In this document: piece after piece, positions 21,417 to 29,166 of the stretch
How the letters are laid out: every line of letters starts with the position of its first letter
How positions within the stretch are numbered: position 1 is the first letter of the stretch
Assembly (NCBI RefSeq): GCF_019218745.1
Contig: NZ_JAHUXA010000002.1
Location: forward strand, 273,066-337,065
DNA length: 64,000 nt
Direction of reading: 5' to 3'
Origin: Enterobacter sp. ENT03
GTDB lineage: Bacteria > Pseudomonadota > Gammaproteobacteria > Enterobacterales > Enterobacteriaceae
Program-made: the position numbers and the translations under genes
Notes under the pieces: model-generated
The model's database searches: none
What the model was told of the DNA's origin: nothing
What the model saw: the letters and a program-made list of their open reading frames with translations, nothing else

Positions 21417-23147
21417 ATGGCAACGGTTTCGGAAGGTGTTCAGTACGCCGAGCGCGTGCTGTCTGGCGAGATTGTTGCTGGCGAACTGGTACGTCTGGCG
21501 TGCCAGCGATTCCTTAATGACTTAGAGCATGGGCCTGAGCGCGGCATCTACTTCAGCGAGGAACGCGCCCAGCACATTCTCGATTTTTATAACTTCGTTC
21601 CTCATGTGAAAGGAGCGCTGGCAGGCAAGCCGATAAAGCTGATGGCCTGGCACGTTTTTATCCTCATCAACATTTTTGGTTTTGTCATTCCGCTTATTGA
21701 TGAGATGACAGGTCAGGCGGTGACTGATGAGGATGGTGACATTGTCATGGTGCGCCGGTTCCGCACGGCTTATGACGAGGTGGCGCGTAAAAACGCCAAA
21801 TCGACACTTTCTTCAGGCATTGGGTTGTACATGACCGGCGCCGACGGCGAGGGTGGGGCTGAGGTCTACTCAGCTGCGACGACACGAGATCAGGCACGGA
21901 TTGTTTTTGATGATGCCAAGAACATGATCAAGAAAGCCCCCCGCACGCTGGGGCGTCTTTTTGGTCACGTTAAGCTGAACATTCATCAGGAACGCTCGGC
22001 CTCTAAGTTTGAGCCCTTGTCCAGCGATGCTAACAACCTCGACGGCCTGAACATTCATTGTGGGATTGTCGACGAGCTGCATGCTCACCGTACCCGTGAT
22101 GTATGGGACGTTCTGGAGACAGCCACCGGCGCGCGTCTTCAGTCTTTGCTTTTTGCTATCACAACCGCAGGGACCAATAAAGACGGAATCTGCTATGAGC
22201 AGAGGGACTATGCCATCAAGGTGCTGCGCGGTGTGGTGGAAGATGACACTTACTTTGCTCTGATCTACACCCTGGACGAAGGCGACGATCCCTTTGACGA
22301 GGCCAACTGGCCAAAAGCTAACCCCGGACTGGGCATCTGTAAGCGCTGGGATGACATGCGTCGTCTGGCGAAAAAAGCGAAAGAGCAGGTTGCTGCACGG
22401 CCGAACTTCTTCACCAAGCACCTCAACATCTGGGTTACTGCGGAAAGCGCCTGGATGGATATGGATCGCTGGGCGAGGATGCCGGGCATTGCACCTGAGG
22501 CTGAGCGTAAAGCCTGGCCTCTGTGGGTGGGTGTCGATCTCGCAAACAAAATCGATATATGCGCAGCAGTGAAAGCCTGGCGCGATCCCGCTGGTGAAAC
22601 TCACATGCAGCCACGCTTCTGGATCCCGGAAGGGAGACTGGAAACAGCACCTGCACACATTGCCGAGCTTTACAGGAAGTGGGCCGATGCCGGGTATCTT
22701 GAACTGACTGATGGTGATGTTATCGATCACGGGATGATTAAAGCCGACATTGTGCAGTGGGTTAAAGGCGAGAACATCAAGGAGATTGCTTTCGATCCCT
22801 GGAGTGCTGTTCAGTTCAGCCTGTCACTTGCGGAGGAAGGTTTGCCGCTGGTGGAAGTTGCGCAGACGGTCAAAAACCTTTCTGAGTCCATGAAATCAGT
22901 GCAGGCGGAAATTTACGGTAACAAGTTCCACCATGACGACAACCCAGTAATGCGGTGGATGATGTCAAACGTTACGGTTAAGCCGGACAAAAACGACAAC
23001 ATTTTTCCAAACAAATCCACGCCTGAAAACAAAATCGACGGACCGGTAGCACTGTTCACCGCTAAAAGCCGAATGCTGGTGAATGGCGGGGAAGATGCAC
23101 AGGACCTGAGCGGATTCTTTGAAAACCCGATAATGATAGGTATCTGA
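21417..23147 (+). CDS. terL: terminase large subunit
   Basis: A 576-residue HK97 gp2-type packaging motor. The ATPase domain shows a Walker A-like ARKNAKST and a Walker B GIVDELHAH. The nuclease domain shows GVDLANKIDICA and FDPWSAVQ acidic motifs. It cuts concatemers and pumps DNA into the prohead through the portal. It overlaps the portal gene by one base. Confidence 0.95.
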   Translation: MATVSEGVQYAERVLSGEIVAGELVRLACQRFLNDLEHGPERGIYFSEERAQHILDFYNFVPHVKGALAGKPIKLMAWHVFILINIFGFVIPLIDEMTGQAVTDEDGDIVMVRRFRTAYDEVARKNAKSTLSSGIGLYMTGADGEGGAEVYSAATTRDQARIVFDDAKNMIKKAPRTLGRLFGHVKLNIHQERSASKFEPLSSDANNLDGLNIHCGIVDELHAHRTRDVWDVLETATGARLQSLLFAITTAGTNKDGICYEQRDYAIKVLRGVVEDDTYFALIYTLDEGDDPFDEANWPKANPGLGICKRWDDMRRLAKKAKEQVAARPNFFTKHLNIWVTAESAWMDMDRWARMPGIAPEAERKAWPLWVGVDLANKIDICAAVKAWRDPAGETHMQPRFWIPEGRLETAPAHIAELYRKWADAGYLELTDGDVIDHGMIKADIVQWVKGENIKEIAFDPWSAVQFSLSLAEEGLPLVEVAQTVKNLSESMKSVQAEIYGNKFHHDDNPVMRWMMSNVTVKPDKNDNIFPNKSTPENKIDGPVALFTAKSRMLVNGGEDAQDLSGFFENPIMIGI

Positions 23148-24451
23148 TGAAAGCGAACAAACAGCCCGGCAGGGTTAAAAGTGCGCTGCTTAACTGGCTG
23201 GGGGTGCCCATCAGCCTGACCACAGGAACGTTCTGGGAGGAATGGTTTGGTACAAGCAGCAGCGGCCAGGTAGTTACTGCTGACAAAGCAATGCGGCTTT
23301 CAGCAGTGTGGGCTTGCGTCAGGCTGCTTAGCGAGTCTGTTTCTACCCTACCGCTGAAGATTTACGAGCGGCAGGCGGACGGTTCCCGCAAGGTGGCAAC
23401 TAACCATCCGGCATATTCAGTGCTTTGTCGCCGGCCTAATTCGGAAATGACGCCATCACGCTTCATGCTGATGGTTGTCGCCAGCATCTGCCTGCGCGGT
23501 AATGCGTTCGTCGAGAAGAAATACATCGGTCAGAAGCTGGTATCGCTGGTGCCTTTACTGCCGCAGAACATGGTGGTGAAGCGACTCGATAGCGGTGCGC
23601 TCGAATACACCTATACCGAGAACAAAACAAAGCGCGTGATTCCGGTAAAAAACATCATGCACATTCGGGGATTCGGTCTCGACGGGGTTTGCGGGATGAT
23701 GCCCATGATGGCCGGTCGGGATGTGATTGGCGCTGCGCTGGCGGTGGAGCAGTCTGCCGCAAAAATCTTTGAAAATGGCATTCAGAGCTCGGGGTTTCTC
23801 TCTTCCGATACAGCACTAAATGACGATCAGCGCGCGCGTCTGCGGAGCTATATGCAGGCGTTCACCAGTTCGAAGAATGCCGGAAAAATCATGGTGCTCG
23901 AGGGCGGCATGAAGTATCAGGGCGTCACGATGAACCCTGAAGACGCGCAGATGCTGGAAAGCCGATCATTCAGTATTGAAGAGATCTGCCGTTGGTTTCG
24001 CGTCCCGCCGTTTATGGTAGGTCACGCCGACAAACAGAGCAGCTGGGCATCCAGCGTTGAAGGCATGAACCTGCAGTTCCTGACTAACACGCTCCGGCCT
24101 CTGCTGGTGAATATTGAGCAGGAGATTTCGCGCTGCTTGCTGGACAGTGATGATGAGCTTTTTGCAGAGTTCTCAGTAGAAGGTCTGCTGCGTGCCGACA
24201 GCGCTGGACGATCTGCCTATTACACAACTGCGCTGCAGAATGGCTGGATGTCGCGCAATGACGTGCGCCGGCTTGAAAACCTGCCACCGATTGAGGGTGG
24301 TGAAATTTACACTGTCCAGCTGAACCTGACGCCGCTTGATCAGCTGCGTGAGAACAATGTTGGGGCGCAGGCCAGCAACATCATGAAGCTTCACGCCTTC
24401 CTTTTCCCGGACATTCCACCGGAGCAGTCACCGCTGAAAAAAGCGGCTTAG
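23147..24451 (+). CDS. portal protein
   Basis: A 434-residue HK97-family portal (GADKAMRLSAVWACVRLLSES-like N-terminus, then the conserved block VPPFMVGHADKQSSWASSVEGMNLQF). Twelve copies should form the DNA entry vertex of the head. The start codon overlaps the terminase stop (TGATGA), matching the HK97 order terS-terL-portal-protease-capsid. Confidence 0.95.
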   Translation: MKANKQPGRVKSALLNWLGVPISLTTGTFWEEWFGTSSSGQVVTADKAMRLSAVWACVRLLSESVSTLPLKIYERQADGSRKVATNHPAYSVLCRRPNSEMTPSRFMLMVVASICLRGNAFVEKKYIGQKLVSLVPLLPQNMVVKRLDSGALEYTYTENKTKRVIPVKNIMHIRGFGLDGVCGMMPMMAGRDVIGAALAVEQSAAKIFENGIQSSGFLSSDTALNDDQRARLRSYMQAFTSSKNAGKIMVLEGGMKYQGVTMNPEDAQMLESRSFSIEEICRWFRVPPFMVGHADKQSSWASSVEGMNLQFLTNTLRPLLVNIEQEISRCLLDSDDELFAEFSVEGLLRADSAGRSAYYTTALQNGWMSRNDVRRLENLPPIEGGEIYTVQLNLTPLDQLRENNVGAQASNIMKLHAFLFPDIPPEQSPLKKAA

Positions 24452-24459
24452 GAGAACCA

Positions 24460-25311
24460 ATGAAGAAGATGAGCACTCTTCCGGCGGCGCCGGAGGGGCG
24501 GATTTCTGCGTCCGGAAAACGCGATCTGCCTGCAGCAGCTATTGAACGCTGGGACAGCAGCATTCGAGCTGCTGCGCAGTCAGGCGAGAACACCATCACC
24601 ATTTTCGACGTGATCGGAGAGGACTGGTGGGGGGACGGCGTGAGTGCAAACCGGATTGCAGCAGCGCTGCGTTCGCTCGGCGGCGAGGATGTGACGGTTC
24701 ACATCAACTCACCTGGCGGGGATATGTTCGAAGGTCTCGCCATTTACAACCTTCTGCGTGAATACCAGGGGAAGGTCACCGTGAAAGTGCTGGGTCTCGC
24801 AGCGTCAGCGGCATCCATCATCGCAATGGCGGGGGATGAGGTCCAGATTGGCCGCGGCGCGTTTCTTATGATCCATAACGCCTGGATTATGGCTGCCGGC
24901 AACCGGAATGATTTCCGGGAATACGCCGACTACCTGGAGCCATTCGATAAAGCGATGGCAGACATCTATGCCGCCCGCTCCGGCATGCCGGTCGAAGAAA
25001 TTAAGTCGCTGATGGACAAAGAGTCCTTTATTGGCGGTAGCGACTCAGTGGCCAGAGGCCTGGCCGACGCGCTGCTCCCGTCCGATGAAATCACCAGCGA
25101 TGAAGAAAGCCCAGCAGCAGCAATCCGTAAAATTGATGCTTTTCTGGCGAAGGGGGGCATGCCCCGCTCTGAACGCCGGAAGCACCTGAAAGCTTTGAGC
25201 AGCATGCCAGGCGCTGCTGCCAGAGAAAACGACAAGCCGGGCGCTGTCGATGAAGTAAGTCCTGAAGCAATCAACTCTCTCAAATCTGCGCTGGCGTCGT
25301 TCGGCGAATAA
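24460..25311 (+). CDS. ClpP-like head maturation protease
   Basis: A 283-residue serine protease with a ClpP fold: INSPGGDMFEGLAIYN, catalytic Ser116 (GLAASAAS) and His139 (FLMIHNAW). It should remove the scaffold-like N-terminal part of the capsid protein. HK97 itself uses an unrelated U35-type protease at this locus, so this is a variant of the module. It also has a C-terminal charged extension of about 80 residues that may help incorporation into the prohead. Confidence 0.92.
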   Translation: MKKMSTLPAAPEGRISASGKRDLPAAAIERWDSSIRAAAQSGENTITIFDVIGEDWWGDGVSANRIAAALRSLGGEDVTVHINSPGGDMFEGLAIYNLLREYQGKVTVKVLGLAASAASIIAMAGDEVQIGRGAFLMIHNAWIMAAGNRNDFREYADYLEPFDKAMADIYAARSGMPVEEIKSLMDKESFIGGSDSVARGLADALLPSDEITSDEESPAAAIRKIDAFLAKGGMPRSERRKHLKALSSMPGAAARENDKPGAVDEVSPEAINSLKSALASFGE

Positions 25312-25320
25312 GGAAACAAC

Positions 25321-26529
25321 ATGTCCCAAGTAAATGAACTCCTGCAGAAGGTATCGGCCAAACTGGAAGAGGTCTCCTCTGATTTCAGTAAGAAGGCTGA
25401 AGACGCGCTGGCTGAAGCCCGCAAGTCAGGCTCATTGTCTGCAGAAACTAAAGACGCGGTTGATAAAATCGCGCTTGAGCACAACGTGCTCAACGAATCC
25501 CTGAAAACGCTTAAAGCCTCAGTTGGTGATCTGGAGCAGCACGTAGCCAGCATGCCGCTGAACGCTGCGAAAGAAGGCGTCCAGTCTGTCGGTCAGCAAC
25601 TGGTGTCGGCGGAAGTGATGAAAGATATTCGCTCCAGCATGGAGGGTGGTAAGCGCCTGAGCGTGCCGGTGCAGGCTGCCATCACCACCGTTGACGTTCC
25701 GGGGCAAATTATCGCACCGACGCGCCTGCCTGGCATCGATCAGACGCCGAAGCAGCGTCTTTTCATCCGCGATCTGATTGCACCGGGCCGCACCCAGTCG
25801 AACACCATCTACTACGTGAAGCAGACCGGCTTCACCAACAATGCCGCGGTTGTACCGGAAAACACCACGAAGCCTTACAGCGATATTCAGTTCACTGAAG
25901 AGACGACGCCGGTGCGTACCATCGCGCACATGTTCAAGGCATCTAAGCAGATCCTGGACGACTTTGCACAACTCCAGTCAACGGTGGACGCGGAGATGCG
26001 TTACGGCCTCAAGTACGTCGAAGAGCAGGAAATCCTTTTCGGCGACGGCACCGGCGCGCACCTGAAAGGGATCATCCCTCAGGCCGTTGCGTTTAACCCG
26101 GCGTTTGCAGTTGAGAAACAGTCCGGTATCGACGTACTCCGTCTCGCAATGCTGCAGGCGCAACTGGCGCGCTTCCCGGCGTCCGGACACGTCCTGCACT
26201 TTACCGACTGGGCGCGCATCGAGTTGACCAAAGACGAGCTGGGCCGGTATATCCTGGCAAATCCGGCGCAACTCACCACGCCGACACTGTGGGGTCTGCC
26301 TGTGGTTGCGACCGAAGCTGTTCAGTTCCTGGGTAAATTCCTGACCGGCGCATTTAACTCAGGCGCACAGCTTTTCGACCGCGAAGATGCCAACGTTGTG
26401 ATCTCAACCGAGAACGCCGACGACTTCGAGAAGAACATGATCTCCATTCGCTGCGAAGAGCGCGTTGCGCTGGCTGTTTATCGTCCGGAAGCGTTCGTGT
26501 TCGGTGCCCTGACGGGTGCTGGCAGCTAA
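25321..26529 (+). CDS. major capsid protein (HK97 fold)
   Basis: A 402-residue HK97 gp5-family capsid protein. The first 110 residues are a coiled-coil delta domain (LLQKVSAKLEEVSSDF) expected to act as scaffold and be cleaved by the upstream protease. The HK97 fold follows. By alignment with HK97 gp5 from memory, the cross-link residues appear conserved: Lys184 (TTKPYSD, HK97 Lys169), Asn372 (EKNMIS, HK97 Asn356) and catalytic Glu379 (RCEER, HK97 Glu363). A covalent chainmail head is therefore plausible. Confidence 0.95.
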   Translation: MSQVNELLQKVSAKLEEVSSDFSKKAEDALAEARKSGSLSAETKDAVDKIALEHNVLNESLKTLKASVGDLEQHVASMPLNAAKEGVQSVGQQLVSAEVMKDIRSSMEGGKRLSVPVQAAITTVDVPGQIIAPTRLPGIDQTPKQRLFIRDLIAPGRTQSNTIYYVKQTGFTNNAAVVPENTTKPYSDIQFTEETTPVRTIAHMFKASKQILDDFAQLQSTVDAEMRYGLKYVEEQEILFGDGTGAHLKGIIPQAVAFNPAFAVEKQSGIDVLRLAMLQAQLARFPASGHVLHFTDWARIELTKDELGRYILANPAQLTTPTLWGLPVVATEAVQFLGKFLTGAFNSGAQLFDREDANVVISTENADDFEKNMISIRCEERVALAVYRPEAFVFGALTGAGS

Positions 26530-26536
26530 ACACTAC

Positions 26537-26560
26537 GGCGGCCTGCGGGCCGCCATTTTT
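26537..26560 (+). terminator. hairpin after the capsid gene
   Basis: GGCGGCC-TGCG-GGCCGCC stem-loop followed by A and five T. It may lower transcription of the downstream connector genes relative to capsid. Confidence 0.6.
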
Positions 26561-26571
26561 GAGGCAAATTC

Positions 26572-26904
26572 ATGTCGTTTCTTGAACCGTCCTTAGTCCG
26601 TAGCCATTGCCGTATCGATGATGATTTTACAGGTGATGACAACCTGCTTGAAATCTATACCGGCGCGGCGGCGCGCTACGTTGAAACCTGGACACGGCGC
26701 AAGCTCTACAAAACCAATGATGAGCCGGGCTTTGCTGATGACGCCGATCGTCTGCTTCTCAATGACGATGTGCGCACGGCGATGCTGCTGCTTATCGGCC
26801 ACTGGTACGCCAATCGTGAAGCAGTCGCTGTTGGCGAGACGGCGGCCCAGGTCCCTTTCGCAGTGGAGGCTCTTCTTCAGCCTTACAGGATTTATGGACT
26901 ATGA
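26572..26904 (+). CDS. head-tail connector (gp6-like)
   Basis: A 110-residue protein matching the HK97 gp6 connector family (opening FLEPSLVRSHCRIDDDFTGDD and NREAVAVGE near the end). It forms the ring below the portal. It overlaps the next gene by 4 bp. Confidence 0.88.
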   Translation: MSFLEPSLVRSHCRIDDDFTGDDNLLEIYTGAAARYVETWTRRKLYKTNDEPGFADDADRLLLNDDVRTAMLLLIGHWYANREAVAVGETAAQVPFAVEALLQPYRIYGL

Positions 26905-27257
26905 GTTCGTTGCGAGCTGGCGAGCTGAATAAGCGCATAACTCTACAAACAGTAGAAATTCAACGTGGGCCTCTGGGAGAGCAACTACCAGATCAGCCTG
27001 TTCCTGTTGCTAAAGTATGGGCAAAAGCGGAGGTCGTTTCTAACCGGAAAATTCGCACGCTTGATCAACAGCAGGTGGTTGAAACGTGGTTATTCACAAT
27101 CCGTCCCCGCAAAGACGTGCAGACAGACTGGAAAATAACCTGGGGCGATGAGGTCTATACCGTGCGCGCTGTGGATCGCAGCCAGCCAGATCGCGCTGTA
27201 ATGACTGCAGAAAGGGAGAACCGCCATGATAGAACTGGCAATCAAAACTTCTCTTGA
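26901..27257 (+). CDS. head closure protein
   Basis: A 118-residue head-tail adaptor (LRAGELNKRITLQTVEIQR start, then VWAKAEVVSNRKI), of the SPP1 gp16 / HK97 gp7 family. It closes the packaged head and provides the tail docking surface. It overlaps the next gene by 32 bp. Confidence 0.85.
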   Translation: MSSLRAGELNKRITLQTVEIQRGPLGEQLPDQPVPVAKVWAKAEVVSNRKIRTLDQQQVVETWLFTIRPRKDVQTDWKITWGDEVYTVRAVDRSQPDRAVMTAERENRHDRTGNQNFS

Positions 27258-27615
27258 ACGCCTTTCCGGGATGGCTGTTTACCCACTTTTATTACCAGAC
27301 AGCGAGCAAAACGGGGTAACTTTTCAGCGAATATCAGATCCTGATGTTGAAAACGGTATGGTTCGCACAGGCCTTATTGCCGGACGCTTCCAGATTTCCA
27401 TGTACAAAGTTGACGATTACACAGGCCTGTTACAACTGGACAAAGCGATCTGGGCTGAATGGAAAAATATCATTCACGGATACCTCGAGGGATATCCGGT
27501 TCAGTATGTTCAGCGCGGCAATATCCTTCAGGACAAAACCACGCTGACGAGTAATCAAGTTCAGTATCGGCTCATCCGCGATTTCATTCTTTATTTTTAT
27601 GAGGATTCATCATGA
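27226..27615 (+). CDS. tail completion/terminator protein
   Basis: A 129-residue protein with the DUF3168-like pattern (MIELAIKTSLERLSGMAVYPLLLP start) placed between head closure and the gp10-like gene. By position it is the tail terminator that caps the tail tube and joins it to the head. It overlaps the next gene by 4 bp (ATGA). Confidence 0.75.
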   Translation: MIELAIKTSLERLSGMAVYPLLLPDSEQNGVTFQRISDPDVENGMVRTGLIAGRFQISMYKVDDYTGLLQLDKAIWAEWKNIIHGYLEGYPVQYVQRGNILQDKTTLTSNQVQYRLIRDFILYFYEDSS

Positions 27616-28016
27616 TCCGCATGGAAGTAAAAGGGCTTCAGGAACTCGAGCGCCAACTCCTGGCGCTGGGCGAAAAGGTCGGGACGCAGATTCTACGTGA
27701 TGCCGGGAAAGCTGCTCTTGAGCCCGTGCTGGAGGACATGAAAGCACATGCTGGTTATGACGAAACAGCAAAAGGTGAGCACATGCGCGACTCCATTAAA
27801 ATTCGCTCATCCACTTCCAAAGCCAGGGGCAATGCGGTTGTTTATCTTCGCGTTGGCCCGAGTAAAAAACACTTCATCAAAGCCCTGGCTCAGGAGATGG
27901 GGACGGTTAAGCAGGTTGCCAGTCCCTTCATTCGTCCGGCCCTCGATTATCAGAAAGCGAAAGTTCTGCGCATTCTCGCGATAGAAATCCGCGATCGTAT
28001 TGAAAACCATCGGTAG
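27612..28016 (+). CDS. HK97 gp10-like tail component
   Basis: A 134-residue protein of the HK97 gp10 family (VKGLQELERQLLALGEKVG, then a conserved SPFIRPALDYQK). It is a conserved neck or tail-assembly component of siphophages. The Shine-Dalgarno (GAGGA) lies inside the previous gene. Confidence 0.85.
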   Translation: MIRMEVKGLQELERQLLALGEKVGTQILRDAGKAALEPVLEDMKAHAGYDETAKGEHMRDSIKIRSSTSKARGNAVVYLRVGPSKKHFIKALAQEMGTVKQVASPFIRPALDYQKAKVLRILAIEIRDRIENHR

Positions 28017-28048
28017 CGCTCGCTGCCACCTTTAAAGAGAGAGAAATT

Positions 28049-28501
28049 ATGGCTGATAAAACTTCGCCAGAGTACGCGATGCTGCCTGCCGGCACAGTCG
28101 TTATGTGGGGTACTGCGGGCAGCAACGTAGCAACAATGAAACCGCTTATTAACTGTAAGGCGCTGGGCGCAACCGGACAGACAGGCAGCTTTGTGGACTG
28201 CACCACACTGATTGATACCAGCAAGCAGTTTATTTCCGACCTGCCGGAAGGCCCGGAAAAATCGCTTGGCTTCATCGACGATCCTGCCAACCAGGACTTT
28301 GCCGATTTCCTTAACGCAGCGGAGAACCGTGAAACCGTGCAGTTTTACGTTGAGCTGCCAAACGGACGTACGGCGAATATGATCCTGGCGCTGTCCGGCT
28401 GGCAGATGAATGAAATCACCGCGCCGGCCAGCGAAGTCATTCAAATTACCGTTCAGGGTAAACAGAACAACATTGCCTGGGGTACGGCTGCAGGCAGCTG
28501 A
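28049..28501 (+). CDS. major tail tube protein
   Basis: A 150-residue siphophage tail tube protein (MADKTSPEYAMLPAGTVV start, ending WGTAAGS). It polymerises around the tape measure. It is followed by a terminator-like hairpin that probably keeps its transcript level above that of the chaperone genes. Confidence 0.85.
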   Translation: MADKTSPEYAMLPAGTVVMWGTAGSNVATMKPLINCKALGATGQTGSFVDCTTLIDTSKQFISDLPEGPEKSLGFIDDPANQDFADFLNAAENRETVQFYVELPNGRTANMILALSGWQMNEITAPASEVIQITVQGKQNNIAWGTAAGS

Positions 28502-28520
28502 TCTTCGACATTATTCATTG

Positions 28521-28540
28521 GCCGCCTCTGGCGGCTTTTT
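28521..28540 (+). terminator. hairpin between tail tube and chaperone genes
   Basis: GCCGCC-TCT-GGCGGC stem-loop followed by TTTTT. It is probably a partial terminator within the tail operon. Confidence 0.6.
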
Positions 28541-28564
28541 ATTATTTAATTCTCAGGAAAAACT

Positions 28565-28927
28565 ATGACTACCATTGATGTGTCTGCTCTGAAATCTGCG
28601 CTTCTGAAACCAAAAAACGCCATTATTACTGCCGAAATCTTTGGCACTACTGTTTATCTTCGCCGAATGACTGCCGGCGAACTTATCGATCATGAAGAAG
28701 CACTTCGTGACAGCCAGATCGCCGAAGATGCTCGTAAAGCCTCAGAGCTCAGCGTACAGCTCATTGTCGACTGCCTTGTACAGCCTGACGGCAGCCCTAT
28801 TGCCGCTGAAGACAAACCTACCGCAGCCGAGCTGCTGCAGGCGCATGATAACGTCGCGCTGTTGGACGCTATTGCCACCGTCAAAAAGCATGCCTTGGGC
28901 AAGCTTGAGGATGCGGAAAAAAACTAA
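28565..28927 (+). CDS. tail assembly chaperone (G-like)
   Basis: A 120-residue tail assembly chaperone in the position of lambda gpG, ending GKLEDAEKN at the stop codon just after a slippery sequence. It is the short product of a programmed -1 frameshift. The G/GT ratio controls loading of the tape measure and tail tube subunits. Confidence 0.85.
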   Translation: MTTIDVSALKSALLKPKNAIITAEIFGTTVYLRRMTAGELIDHEEALRDSQIAEDARKASELSVQLIVDCLVQPDGSPIAAEDKPTAAELLQAHDNVALLDAIATVKKHALGKLEDAEKN

Positions 28928-29166
28928 CCAGCTCGCCCTGGCTTGAGCTGATTTTCTGGCTGGCCGACCGCTGGGGCGAGCCCGATCCGTCGAAGATAGC
29001 TTCACTCCCGGTAGAAACTCTCTACCACTGGCGCGCGTATTTCCTGCGTACCGGTGCCATCAGCCGTCCCGGCGAGGAGAGTGGGCCACCTCCTGAAACC
29101 CCGCCTCCCGCTGCAGTCAGTAACGTTGACGATCAGTGTGCGGCCGTAATGAGAGCGTTAATGTAA
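28565..29166 (+). CDS. tail assembly chaperone GT, -1 frameshift product
   Basis: A -1 slip on A-AAA-AAC (28918-28924) moves ribosomes past the TAA at 28925 into a frame of 80 more codons, giving a fusion of about 200 residues. The added T domain (TSSPWLELIFWLADRWGEPDP, then LYHWRAYFLR) has the aromatic pattern of siphophage chaperone extensions. It has no useful start codon of its own, supporting expression only by frameshifting. Its stop overlaps the tape measure start (TAATG). Confidence 0.82.
28918..28924 (+). promoter_or_regulatory. slippery heptamer for -1 frameshift
   Basis: A AAA AAC in the zero frame, a canonical XXXYYYZ site, immediately before the zero-frame stop TAA. Re-pairing of both tRNAs in -1 is possible. 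Confidence 0.85.

Noticed and set aside
21870..22730. Minus-strand 286-codon frame inside the large terminase gene
   Set aside because: Antisense to a conserved terminase, with no motif or start signal.
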